Under the pieces are notes generated by a model, which made no database searches, was not told where the DNA came from, and saw nothing but the letters and a program-made list of their open reading frames with translations. Below are positions 1 through 5,796 of a stretch of 6,899 nucleotides of DNA, in pieces. The translations under genes were made by a program, and so were the position numbers. Position 1 is the stretch's first letter. Each line of letters begins with the position of its first letter. This DNA comes from Anaerolineae bacterium. GTDB taxonomy: Bacteria > Chloroflexota > Anaerolineae > SpSt-313. Location: contig JAIMBM010000162.1 of assembly GCA_023511475.1 (NCBI GenBank), forward strand, positions 1-6,899, in the 5' to 3' direction.

Positions 1-374
1 CTGCCTGCCTCATCGCGACCTTTATGGCCTCTGGGGAGCTGTCGCGCTGCTCCGAGTGCGGCGGGATACTCAAGCCGGACATCGTCCTCTTCGGCGAAGT
101 CCTGCCCGAGGACGTGCTGGTGGAAGCCGAGGAGGAAGTCGCCTCCTGTGATCTGATCTGGGTAGTTGGGTCGTCGCTTGTGGTCGCGCCGGCGTCGTTT
201 CTCCCACGCTACGCCCTGGCGCATGGCGCTGGCCTCATCATCGCCAACCGCGAACCAACCCCTCTCGACCCCCTGGCCGAGCTCATACTCCGCGGCGATG
301 TGGCAGAGCTTCTGCCGGCGATTGCCGCCGCCTGCCACGACCTCCTGTCTGGGGGTCGGTGCCCTCACTGCTGA
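1..374 (+). CDS. Sir2-family NAD-dependent protein deacylase (sirtuin), C-terminal part
   Basis: The reading frame is open from the left edge (codons start at base 3), so the N-terminus, including the first NAD-binding motif and the catalytic His, lies outside the window. Sirtuins remove acyl groups from lysines in cytoplasmic proteins, using NAD+ and releasing nicotinamide and O-acyl-ADP-ribose. Visible hallmarks, in order, are a zinc-ribbon cysteine pair RCSEC at 45-59, then GGILKPDIVLFGE, the typical sirtuin segment after the zinc pair. Next come the NAD-binding VGSSLVVAPA (about 165-194) and IIANREPT (about 237-260), where an Asn-containing motif contacts the NAD ribose. The frame ends with RCPHC, an extra CxxC at the extreme C-terminus that is not part of the usual zinc site. 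Family membership is very secure; the acyl preference and protein substrates cannot be read from this fragment. The ATG at base 24 is internal to the domain and is not the start. Confidence 0.95.
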   Translation, partial: ACLIATFMASGELSRCSECGGILKPDIVLFGEVLPEDVLVEAEEEVASCDLIWVVGSSLVVAPASFLPRYALAHGAGLIIANREPTPLDPLAELILRGDVAELLPAIAAACHDLLSGGRCPHC

Positions 375-490
375 GGCCGAGGCGATCCGGGTGCCGCGCG
401 GAATCTGAGCGCCTTCGAGCGACTACTTTTTGCGCTCATCCCCGTCAAATACAGTCGAAGAGACTCGGGTGAGCCTCACGGGCCACGCTG

Positions 491-497
491 GAAAGGG
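491..497 (+). promoter_or_regulatory. Ribosome binding site of the amidase gene
   Basis: The purine-rich GAAAGGG lies 7 bases before the ATG at 505. It is a moderate match to the anti-Shine-Dalgarno sequence and supports that start, which also places a signal peptide at the N-terminus. In the rest of the 375-504 gap I see no convincing promoter or terminator. Confidence 0.55.
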
Positions 498-504
498 ATA
501 GCTC

Positions 505-2277
505 ATGACGGGCAGACGAGTCGGGCGGCTGTCGCAGCGGCACGCCGTCCTGGCAGCACTGCTATTGCTGGTGGCGCTCCTGGGGCCGACGGCCGGCGCG
601 GCTCAGATGCAACGACCGTCGCGTCCCAGGACCTGGGCCGGAGAGTGGCAGGTGACCGGGTCGGGGGCGGCACTCGCCGGCTCACTGCATGGTCTGGAGC
701 GGGATGCCGGGCGCCAGCATCTCATCCTCGCGCCCGGTGTGGAGCGTGGCTACCTGGAGACTCCGCCTCGCGACATGGGCCACGAGTTCGGAGCGGTAGC
801 GGCGATCTGGACAGCAGAGACGCCCAAAGGGACCAGTCTGGAGGTGGAAGTCCAGGTGAGTGCCGATGGCCGCTCCTGGGGGCCGTGGTATCCTCTGTTG
901 TTGGACGAGTTGGGCAGCAAAGATGCCGCCGAGGGTGTCGCACACAGCGAGTTGCTCTTCGAGCGCGGCCGCTATGTGCGCCTGCGCGTGGCCCTCGGGC
1001 GAGGGAAGGGTGCGGCGGTGCCCCGGCTGAAGGCGCTCAAGCTCGTTGCCATTGATGCCAGCGATGGCCCCTCTGCGCCACAGCTCGCTCCTGCGGCGGC
1101 GAGCGTGGCGACGACGCCGCCAGCGCCTCCAGGCGTCATCAGCCGCGCGGCGTGGGGCGCCAACGAGGCCTACATGACCTGGCCCCCGGAGTACGCCAAG
1201 GTAACCCACTTTGTGATACACCACACCGCTACCAGCAACGCCAGCGCCGACGCCGATCCCTACCAGGTCGTGCGCACGATCTACTACTACCACGCCGTAA
1301 CCCTCGGCTGGGGGGACATCGGCTACAACTTTGTGGTCGACCGGCAGGGGCGCATCTATGAGGGTCGCTATGGCGGAGATGGCGTCATCGGTGGCCACGC
1401 CCGCCCCTACAACCGCGGCACCGTCGGCATCGCGCTCCTCGGCGACTATGGCACGAGCACCGTGCCCCCCGCTGCCGCGCTGGGCATAGAGAAGCTCCTG
1501 CATTGGAAGTGTGCCTACCATGGGGTCAATCCCCTGGGCAGCTCCTGGATCTATGACCGGACCCTGCCCAACATCATGGGACACCGTGACTGCAACCAGA
1601 CGACCTGCCCCGGCGACCGGCTCTATGCACTGCTTCCGACGCTCCGCACCGACGTGGCCAACATGCTCAGCGACACCGCTCCGCAGGTCACCATCACGAG
1701 CCCGCAGGCCGGCGCGACGGTTTCGGGGGTCTTGAACGTGTCCTGGCAGGTCAACTGGGCGGTGAGCGAGGTCTCGATCTACCTCGACGGGAACCTGCGC
1801 CAGGCCGTGGCCGCTTCGTCTGCATCCTGGACCTGGGACACTCTTGCCGTCTCGGATGGCACGCACCAGCTGCGTGTGGTGGCACGCAACCCGCTGGGGC
1901 AGTCAGCCAGCAGCGAGGTAAGCGTTCAGGTCAACAACACCCCGCCGCGCTGGCTTGCGCCCGGTGCGGGCGGCCTGGCTGTGGAGGCGCCGGCCGGCCT
2001 TGTCTCCTCTGCGGACTATGCCACGTCGACCGACGGGCTCTCCTGGAGCCAGTGGGTGTCGGTGACGCTCGCCATGGCGCCCGATGGCCAGAGCGGCACG
2101 TTGGCGCCACAGCCTTCGTGGGAGGGCTGCTGCGTCAGAGCGCGGGCGTCTGACAGCCTGGGACGAACCGCCTACAGCCCGGCCATCCGCTGGCCTGCCG
2201 CCGACGACCCTGCGCCCGAGTATCGCTGGTGGGGAGACTGCGGCGCCCGGGTCTGGATGCCCCTCATACTGCGCTAG
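505..2277 (+). CDS. Secreted multidomain N-acetylmuramoyl-L-alanine amidase (type 2 / PGRP fold)
   Basis: Likely cleaves the bond between N-acetylmuramic acid and L-alanine in peptidoglycan, outside the cell. Residues 1-33 form a signal peptide: basic MTGRRVGRLSQRH, a Leu/Ala-rich core, then a cleavage site near GAA. Residues 40-185 look like a beta-sandwich domain, followed by an Ala/Pro linker (190-210). The amidase domain spans about 211-388. By alignment with T7 lysozyme the zinc ligands are H239 (VIHHTAT), H360 and C368 (GHRDCNQTTCPGD); Y274 (IGYNFVVD) is the catalytic Tyr, and T366 replaces the T7 Lys, as in many PGRPs. An Ig-like domain covers about 392-477 (VTITSPQAGATVSG), and a second sandwich about 480-565. 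The protein ends VWMPLILR, resembling Chloroflexota exported-protein tails. All catalytic ligands are present, so activity is expected. Whether it remodels its own wall or attacks other bacteria is unknown. The gene appears to be its own unit, with a separate promoter following it. Confidence 0.93.
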   Translation: MTGRRVGRLSQRHAVLAALLLLVALLGPTAGAAQMQRPSRPRTWAGEWQVTGSGAALAGSLHGLERDAGRQHLILAPGVERGYLETPPRDMGHEFGAVAAIWTAETPKGTSLEVEVQVSADGRSWGPWYPLLLDELGSKDAAEGVAHSELLFERGRYVRLRVALGRGKGAAVPRLKALKLVAIDASDGPSAPQLAPAAASVATTPPAPPGVISRAAWGANEAYMTWPPEYAKVTHFVIHHTATSNASADADPYQVVRTIYYYHAVTLGWGDIGYNFVVDRQGRIYEGRYGGDGVIGGHARPYNRGTVGIALLGDYGTSTVPPAAALGIEKLLHWKCAYHGVNPLGSSWIYDRTLPNIMGHRDCNQTTCPGDRLYALLPTLRTDVANMLSDTAPQVTITSPQAGATVSGVLNVSWQVNWAVSEVSIYLDGNLRQAVAASSASWTWDTLAVSDGTHQLRVVARNPLGQSASSEVSVQVNNTPPRWLAPGAGGLAVEAPAGLVSSADYATSTDGLSWSQWVSVTLAMAPDGQSGTLAPQPSWEGCCVRARASDSLGRTAYSPAIRWPAADDPAPEYRWWGDCGARVWMPLILR

Positions 2278-2292
2278 CCAGGGCGCCTGGCT
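2276..2292 (+). terminator. Small hairpin at the end of the amidase gene, possible weak terminator
   Basis: AGCCAGG (2276-2282) and CCTGGCT (2286-2292) are perfect inverted repeats with a 3-base GCG loop. The hairpin starts inside the TAG stop codon. No run of T follows (next bases CTTGGC), so it is not a classic intrinsic terminator. It may stabilise the 3' end of the mRNA or weakly end transcription just before the next promoter. Confidence 0.35.
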
Positions 2293-2293
2293 C

Positions 2294-2322
2294 TTGGCAC
2301 GCCCGCCTCGCTGTGGTATACT
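2294..2322 (+). promoter_or_regulatory. Sigma70-type promoter with extended -10 for the downstream operon
   Basis: A -35 element TTGGCA (2294-2299, one mismatch to TTGACA) and a -10 element TATACT (2317-2322, one mismatch to TATAAT) are separated by exactly 17 bases. TG at 2314-2315 makes an extended -10 (TGnTATAcT). Transcription would start near 2329, leaving a leader of roughly 44 bases before the GTG at 2373. It sits in the only clear break between the amidase and the kinase genes and probably drives all downstream genes in the window. No operator palindrome is evident beside it. Confidence 0.72.
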
Positions 2323-2361
2323 CGGCGCCGACGCCGGTGCTTCGAGTCGGTCTTCCGGCGC

Positions 2362-2367
2362 AGGAGA
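2362..2367 (+). promoter_or_regulatory. Ribosome binding site deciding the GTG start of the kinase
   Basis: AGGAGA lies 5 bases before the in-frame GTG at 2373. The open frame extends further upstream, to an ATG at 2229, but that would overlap the amidase gene and the promoter. The GTG start puts the kinase's first motif at residues 8-20, as is usual in the family. Confidence 0.75.
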
Positions 2368-2372
2368 GCCGT

Positions 2373-3524
2373 GTGAGGAAGATCAGCGCTTCAGCACCCG
2401 CCCGCATCAACGTCCTCGGCAACCCATCGGATGGCCTCGAGGGTGAGTGGTACACCATCTCGGCGGCCATCGAGGTCAGAGCGGGCGCCCGAGTCGAGCC
2501 CGCGGAGGTACTCCAGTTCGACGAGCTTGTCCGCGATGGCGCGGGTGGCCTGCAGCTTCAGCAGAGCATCCGTGATGGTGAAGCGGCACTGCGCCCCGGG
2601 GACGGAGCTAGCCTGCAGAAAGCAGCACTGCGGCGGCTGCTTGCGTACAGCCCCGAGTTTGCAGACAAGTTCCCCCGGGAAAAGTTCCGGCTGGCGACGT
2701 GGACCGACATCCCCCGGCAGAGTGGCCTCGGAGGCTCCTCAGTGCTTGTTCTCCTGACCCTGGCGGCCATGCGGGAGGCCTTTGACCTCGACCGCCGGGC
2801 GCACAACGACTACGTCCTGGCCGAGCTGGCCCAGCGCACCGAGGCCATAGAGCTGGGCATCACCTGTGGCTATGCGGATCGGTACGTGCCACTTTTCGGA
2901 GGCCTGGCCTTCATTGACTATCGTGGCAAGCTCATGCAGCGGCCGCTTGACGAAGAGCCCTACTGCATCTATGAGCGCCTGGACAGCTTTGTGGGCGAGC
3001 TGCCGCTGGTCGTGTGCAGCACCGGTCTCACCCGGGATTCTGGCGAGGTTCACGCGGTGATGCGCGCCCGTTACCTGCAGGAGCACGAGGAATACGAGCG
3101 GGGCTCCGGGCCGAGGGGCGCGCCGCCCTTCATGCTGAGCGTGATGGAGCAGGTCGGTGCGACCGCCTGGAAAGGCAAGATTGCCCTCTTGCGAGGTGAC
3201 TGGCGCACCTTTGGCGCCCTGATGAACGAGAACCATCGCTTGGTGAACGAGATGATGGCCTACTGCGGCCTGGACAATGCGGGTGTGCAGGCAACCAACC
3301 GCCTGATCGAGGCTGCGCTGGAAGCGGGAGCTCTGGGCGCCAAGCTGACGGGGGCCGGCGGCGGTGGTTCGGTGTTCGCTCTCGTGTGCCCGGGCGAGGA
3401 GGCACGCGTGGAGGCTGTGCTGAGGCAGGTTGCGCGCGAGCTGGGGCTGGATCAGGCGGTCGTCTTTGTGCCCAGGCTTGCGCGGCAGGGGCTGGTCGTT
3501 GAGGAGATCGACCCGCCGAGCTGA
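2373..3524 (+). CDS. GHMP-family sugar kinase, glucuronokinase-like
   Basis: A cytoplasmic small-molecule kinase that probably phosphorylates a sugar at its anomeric carbon using ATP. It is 383 residues from the GTG start. All GHMP signatures are present: motif 1 at 8-20 (APARINVLGNPSD), the ATP-phosphate loop, motif 2, at 113-124 (IPRQSGLGGSSV), a likely catalytic Asp at D169 in GYADRYVPLFGG, and motif 3 at 324-337 (KLTGAGGGGSVFAL). In galactokinases and homoserine kinases motif 1 usually ends GEHTD or similar. GNPSD is the form I recall from plant glucuronokinases and related bacterial proteins, so glucuronate or another hexose derivative is the leading substrate guess. The next gene is a sugar nucleotidyltransferase, which supports sugar-1-phosphate as the product. 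It is the first gene after the promoter at 2294-2322. The family call is secure; the substrate is inferred. Confidence 0.9.
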   Translation: MRKISASAPARINVLGNPSDGLEGEWYTISAAIEVRAGARVEPAEVLQFDELVRDGAGGLQLQQSIRDGEAALRPGDGASLQKAALRRLLAYSPEFADKFPREKFRLATWTDIPRQSGLGGSSVLVLLTLAAMREAFDLDRRAHNDYVLAELAQRTEAIELGITCGYADRYVPLFGGLAFIDYRGKLMQRPLDEEPYCIYERLDSFVGELPLVVCSTGLTRDSGEVHAVMRARYLQEHEEYERGSGPRGAPPFMLSVMEQVGATAWKGKIALLRGDWRTFGALMNENHRLVNEMMAYCGLDNAGVQATNRLIEAALEAGALGAKLTGAGGGGSVFALVCPGEEARVEAVLRQVARELGLDQAVVFVPRLARQGLVVEEIDPPS

Positions 3525-3587
3525 TCGGGAGGCGGGATGGCGCCTGTGCCTGGGCCCCTGGTCGGACCCGGCGCCTTCCCGGCTGCA

Positions 3588-3595
3588 GGGAGGAG
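3588..3595 (+). promoter_or_regulatory. Strong ribosome binding site for a TTG start
   Basis: GGGAGGAG lies 6 bases before the TTG at 3602, a near-perfect Shine-Dalgarno match. It fixes the unusual TTG as the start of the nucleotidyltransferase, whose conserved N-terminus (QGVILAAGKGSR) begins with the very next codon. It lies in the 77-base gap after the kinase; that gap holds no convincing terminator or promoter. Confidence 0.8.
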
Positions 3596-3601
3596 TCAGG
3601 T

Positions 3602-4555
3602 TTGCAAGGTGTTATCCTGGCAGCAGGCAAGGGCTCTCGCCTGCATCCCATAACCCTCAAGCGCTCCAAAGCCATGCTGCCAATCCTGGGTCGTCCCATG
3701 GTCGAGAGGGTTATGGAGACGATCCGGGCCAATGGCATTCGCGATTTTATCCTGGTCGTGAGCGGCGATGATCGCGACATCGTGCGATACTTTGCCGACG
3801 AGTGCGCGGTGGATGTGCAGGTCCGCTTTGTGGTGCAAGAGGAACGGCTGGGCATGGCGGACGCTCTGCGTCGAGCTGCTCCCCTCATCAACGGACCCTT
3901 TCTGCTCTCGGCGTGCGACAACCTCACCTCTCCCGAGCATGTGGGCGACCTCCTTGCCTGTCGGCGGGCTCACCCGGAGAGTGCGGCGGTACTGAGCGTG
4001 ATGCCGATTCCCGACGAGGAGATCGGACGCACCGGCATTGTGGCGCTGACGGATGGGCGTGTCACGCGCATCGTCGAAAAACCCAGCCGCGCCCAGGCGC
4101 CCTCCAACATCGCCAGCCTCCCGCTCTACGTCTTCTCGCCCCGGATTCTCGACCATTTGCCGAACGTCAGGCTCTCGCCCCGTGGCGAGTATGAGCTTCA
4201 GGATGCCATTCAGGCTCTGATCGACGAGGGCGGGCCCGTGTACCCCGTCTTCATAGAGCGCCGGCTCACGGTCACTGGGCCTGCCGACTTGCTCGCCATC
4301 AACAAGCACTATCTGATGGCCGGCGGCGACAGGCCACAGCTTGCGCCCTTTACGGTTGGGCCGAACACCCATCTCATCACCCCGCTACGGATCGAGGAAG
4401 GCACGGTCATCGGGCGCGATTCGGTCATTGGGCCTCGCGTGTACATCGAGCGCGACTGCCGCATCGGCGATGGAGTGGGGCTGCGCGACGCGGTCGTGCT
4501 GCGCGGCGCCGTGGTTCCTGATGGTGCCTCCATCGCCAACGAAGTCGTGTCATAG
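3602..4555 (+). CDS. Sugar-phosphate nucleotidyltransferase with short left-handed beta-helix tail
   Basis: Transfers a nucleoside monophosphate from an NTP to a sugar-1-phosphate, giving an NDP-sugar and pyrophosphate in the cytoplasm. It is 317 residues, starting at TTG. Residues 1-240 are the Rossmann-like NTP-transferase domain: nucleotide loop LAAGKGSRLHPIT (6-18), SKAMLPILGRPM (22-33), LGMADAL (83-89), a metal-binding Asp D106 in SACDN, VEKP (158-161), and EYELQDAI (196-203). The usual DxGTPxDLL near the end is replaced by TVTGPADLLAIN (223-234), which aligns better with the GlmU VEGVNN region, making D229 the likely second metal site. Residues 262-310 form a short hexapeptide-repeat helix (TVIGRDSVIGPRVYI, RIGDGVGL). 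It is shorter than GlmU (about 450 residues) and shows no sign of the GlmU acetyltransferase active site. It follows the kinase by 77 bases and precedes the PLP enzyme by 18. Thymidylyl- or uridylyltransferase activity are both possible. Confidence 0.9.
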   Translation: MQGVILAAGKGSRLHPITLKRSKAMLPILGRPMVERVMETIRANGIRDFILVVSGDDRDIVRYFADECAVDVQVRFVVQEERLGMADALRRAAPLINGPFLLSACDNLTSPEHVGDLLACRRAHPESAAVLSVMPIPDEEIGRTGIVALTDGRVTRIVEKPSRAQAPSNIASLPLYVFSPRILDHLPNVRLSPRGEYELQDAIQALIDEGGPVYPVFIERRLTVTGPADLLAINKHYLMAGGDRPQLAPFTVGPNTHLITPLRIEEGTVIGRDSVIGPRVYIERDCRIGDGVGLRDAVVLRGAVVPDGASIANEVVS

Positions 4556-4573
4556 ACCCGAGGAAACGCGGAT

Positions 4574-5776
4574 ATGGACCTGAAACGCTGCAGCATCGAG
4601 ACCCAGGCCGTGCATGCCGGGGAGCGGGCCGGGCGTCTGGATTGCACGCCGGTCAGTACACCTGTCCAGCGCTCGGTCGGCTACCTGTATGAGAGCATGG
4701 AGGACCTGGACGCAGTCTTTGGCAATGTGCGTCCGGGCTACGTGTACGCGCGGTATGGCAACCCGACTGTGACGGCGCTGGAAGAGGCCGTGGCCGTGCT
4801 GGAGGGGGGCGGAGGCGCCGTGGCGACGGCCTCTGGCATGGCAGCCGTGCATCTCGTGCTCCTCGCCGCCGGGCTGCGGCCGGGGGAAGGGGTGGTGGCG
4901 GCACGGGACGTCTATGGAGCCAGCTATGCCCTTCTGGCCGGGCCGATCCGTGCGCAGGGTGTCCGCGTGACGTTTGTCGACGTGACTGACCTCGATGCCA
5001 CGCGAGCCGCTATCGAGGCACAGAGGCCGCGCCTCGTCTTTGTAGAGACGCTCTCCAACCCCCTCCTCAAGCTGGCCGACGTCCCTGCCCTGGCGGAGGC
5101 CGCGCACCGTGTGGGCGCCCTCCTCGCTGTGGACTCGACCTTCACAACCCCGTACCTGCTGCGCCCGCTCGCCTGTGGCGCAGACTATGTGGTGCACAGC
5201 GCGACCAAGTACCTCGGTGGCCATGGAGACGTCCTCGGAGGCGTGGTCGTTGCCCCGGAGGAGCGCACCCGGGAGTTGCGCGAGCTGCTCAAGCTCACCG
5301 GTGCCAACCTGGGGCCGGACGCGGCCTGGCTGGTCCTCCGCGGCCTGAAGACGCTGCCACTGCGCATGCGCCAGCAGTGTCAGAGCGCCACTGAGATTGC
5401 CCGCTGGCTGGCCGCGCATCCCGATGTGGAACGCGTCCATTACCCCGGGCTGCCGCAGCATTCGCAGCATGAGTTGGCCACCCGTCTGCTGAGGCCGGGG
5501 CTGTACGGTGCTATGGTCAGCTTTGAGCTGGCCGATGCCCGGCGGGCCCTCCGCTTCATGGAGGCACTCAGGCTCTGCCTGCCGGCGACGACGCTTGGTG
5601 ACGTGTACACGCTCGTGCTGCATCCGGTCATGTCCTCGCACCGATCCGTACCACCGGCTGAGCGCGAACGGATGGGCATCCGCGATGGCCTGGTCAGGCT
5701 CTCGGCCGGCATCGAGGACACGGCCGATGTCATTGCTGACCTCGAACAGGCACTGGCTGCCAGTCGCGACGCATGA
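4574..5776 (+). CDS. PLP-dependent trans-sulfuration enzyme (Cys/Met metabolism family, cystathionine gamma-synthase/lyase-like)
   Basis: A 400-residue gamma-family PLP enzyme acting on sulfur amino acids or activated homoserine in the cytoplasm. K212 in SATKYLGGHGDVLGG forms the Schiff base with PLP. D187 (VDSTFTTP) should contact the pyridine nitrogen, Y58 and R60 (YVYARYGNPT) the PLP phosphate from the neighbouring subunit, and Y114 (RDVYGASY) should stack on the ring. R375 (LVRLSAGIED) binds the substrate carboxylate. All core residues are present and the length is normal, so it should be active as a tetramer. The substrate-binding loop reads TTLGDVYTLVLHP (339-351) instead of the usual ESLGGxESL or VSLGDAESL, so synthase, gamma-lyase and sulfhydrylase roles cannot be separated. 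GAGGAA at 4560-4565 serves the ATG start. The gene is 18 bases behind the nucleotidyltransferase and 20 before the methyltransferase start, so the genes are probably co-transcribed. Confidence 0.92.
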   Translation: MDLKRCSIETQAVHAGERAGRLDCTPVSTPVQRSVGYLYESMEDLDAVFGNVRPGYVYARYGNPTVTALEEAVAVLEGGGGAVATASGMAAVHLVLLAAGLRPGEGVVAARDVYGASYALLAGPIRAQGVRVTFVDVTDLDATRAAIEAQRPRLVFVETLSNPLLKLADVPALAEAAHRVGALLAVDSTFTTPYLLRPLACGADYVVHSATKYLGGHGDVLGGVVVAPEERTRELRELLKLTGANLGPDAAWLVLRGLKTLPLRMRQQCQSATEIARWLAAHPDVERVHYPGLPQHSQHELATRLLRPGLYGAMVSFELADARRALRFMEALRLCLPATTLGDVYTLVLHPVMSSHRSVPPAERERMGIRDGLVRLSAGIEDTADVIADLEQALAASRDA

Positions 5777-5784
5777 TGGCGCAC

Positions 5785-5790
5785 GGAGGT
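5785..5790 (+). promoter_or_regulatory. Ribosome binding site deciding the GTG start of the methyltransferase
   Basis: GGAGGT, a perfect Shine-Dalgarno hexamer, lies 6 bases before the GTG at 5797. The earlier in-frame ATGs at 5773 and 5776 overlap the upstream stop codon but have no comparable site. The GTG start also gives an N-terminus, GIYERYAEVYD, typical of this methyltransferase type. Confidence 0.75.
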
Positions 5791-5796
5791 CTGCCC

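Noticed and set aside
421..460. Possible promoter for the amidase around the T-rich stretch and CAAATACA
   Set aside because: No -35/-10 pair with acceptable spacing; the best -10 match (TCAAAT) is 4 of 6 with no TTG-type hexamer at the right distance.
682..1866. Long open frame on the minus strand across the amidase gene
   Set aside because: It lies entirely opposite a gene with clear signal peptide and catalytic motifs. Its product has no recognisable domain and is explained by high-GC codon use on the other strand.
2229..2372. Upstream extension of the kinase to the ATG at 2229
   Set aside because: It would overlap the amidase C-terminus and contain the promoter; the added residues are not family-like, and the GTG at 2373 has a good ribosome site.
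3525..3587. Possible terminator between kinase and nucleotidyltransferase (GC-rich, two GGCGCC palindromes)
   Set aside because: I could not build a convincing long stem, and there is no T-run; the genes are better explained as one operon.
3596..4372. Minus-strand open frame across the nucleotidyltransferase
   Set aside because: Same reasoning: the plus strand carries all conserved motifs and the antisense product looks like a shadow.
4550..5641. Long minus-strand open frame across the PLP enzyme
   Set aside because: It is antisense to a fully conserved enzyme, with low-complexity Arg/Gln/His-rich translation and no family motif.
5773..5796. ATG at 5773 as the methyltransferase start (ATGA overlap with the previous stop)
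   Set aside because: Attractive as a coupled start, but it has no Shine-Dalgarno sequence, whereas GGAGGT sits 6 bases before the GTG at 5797. It is kept as the alternative start.
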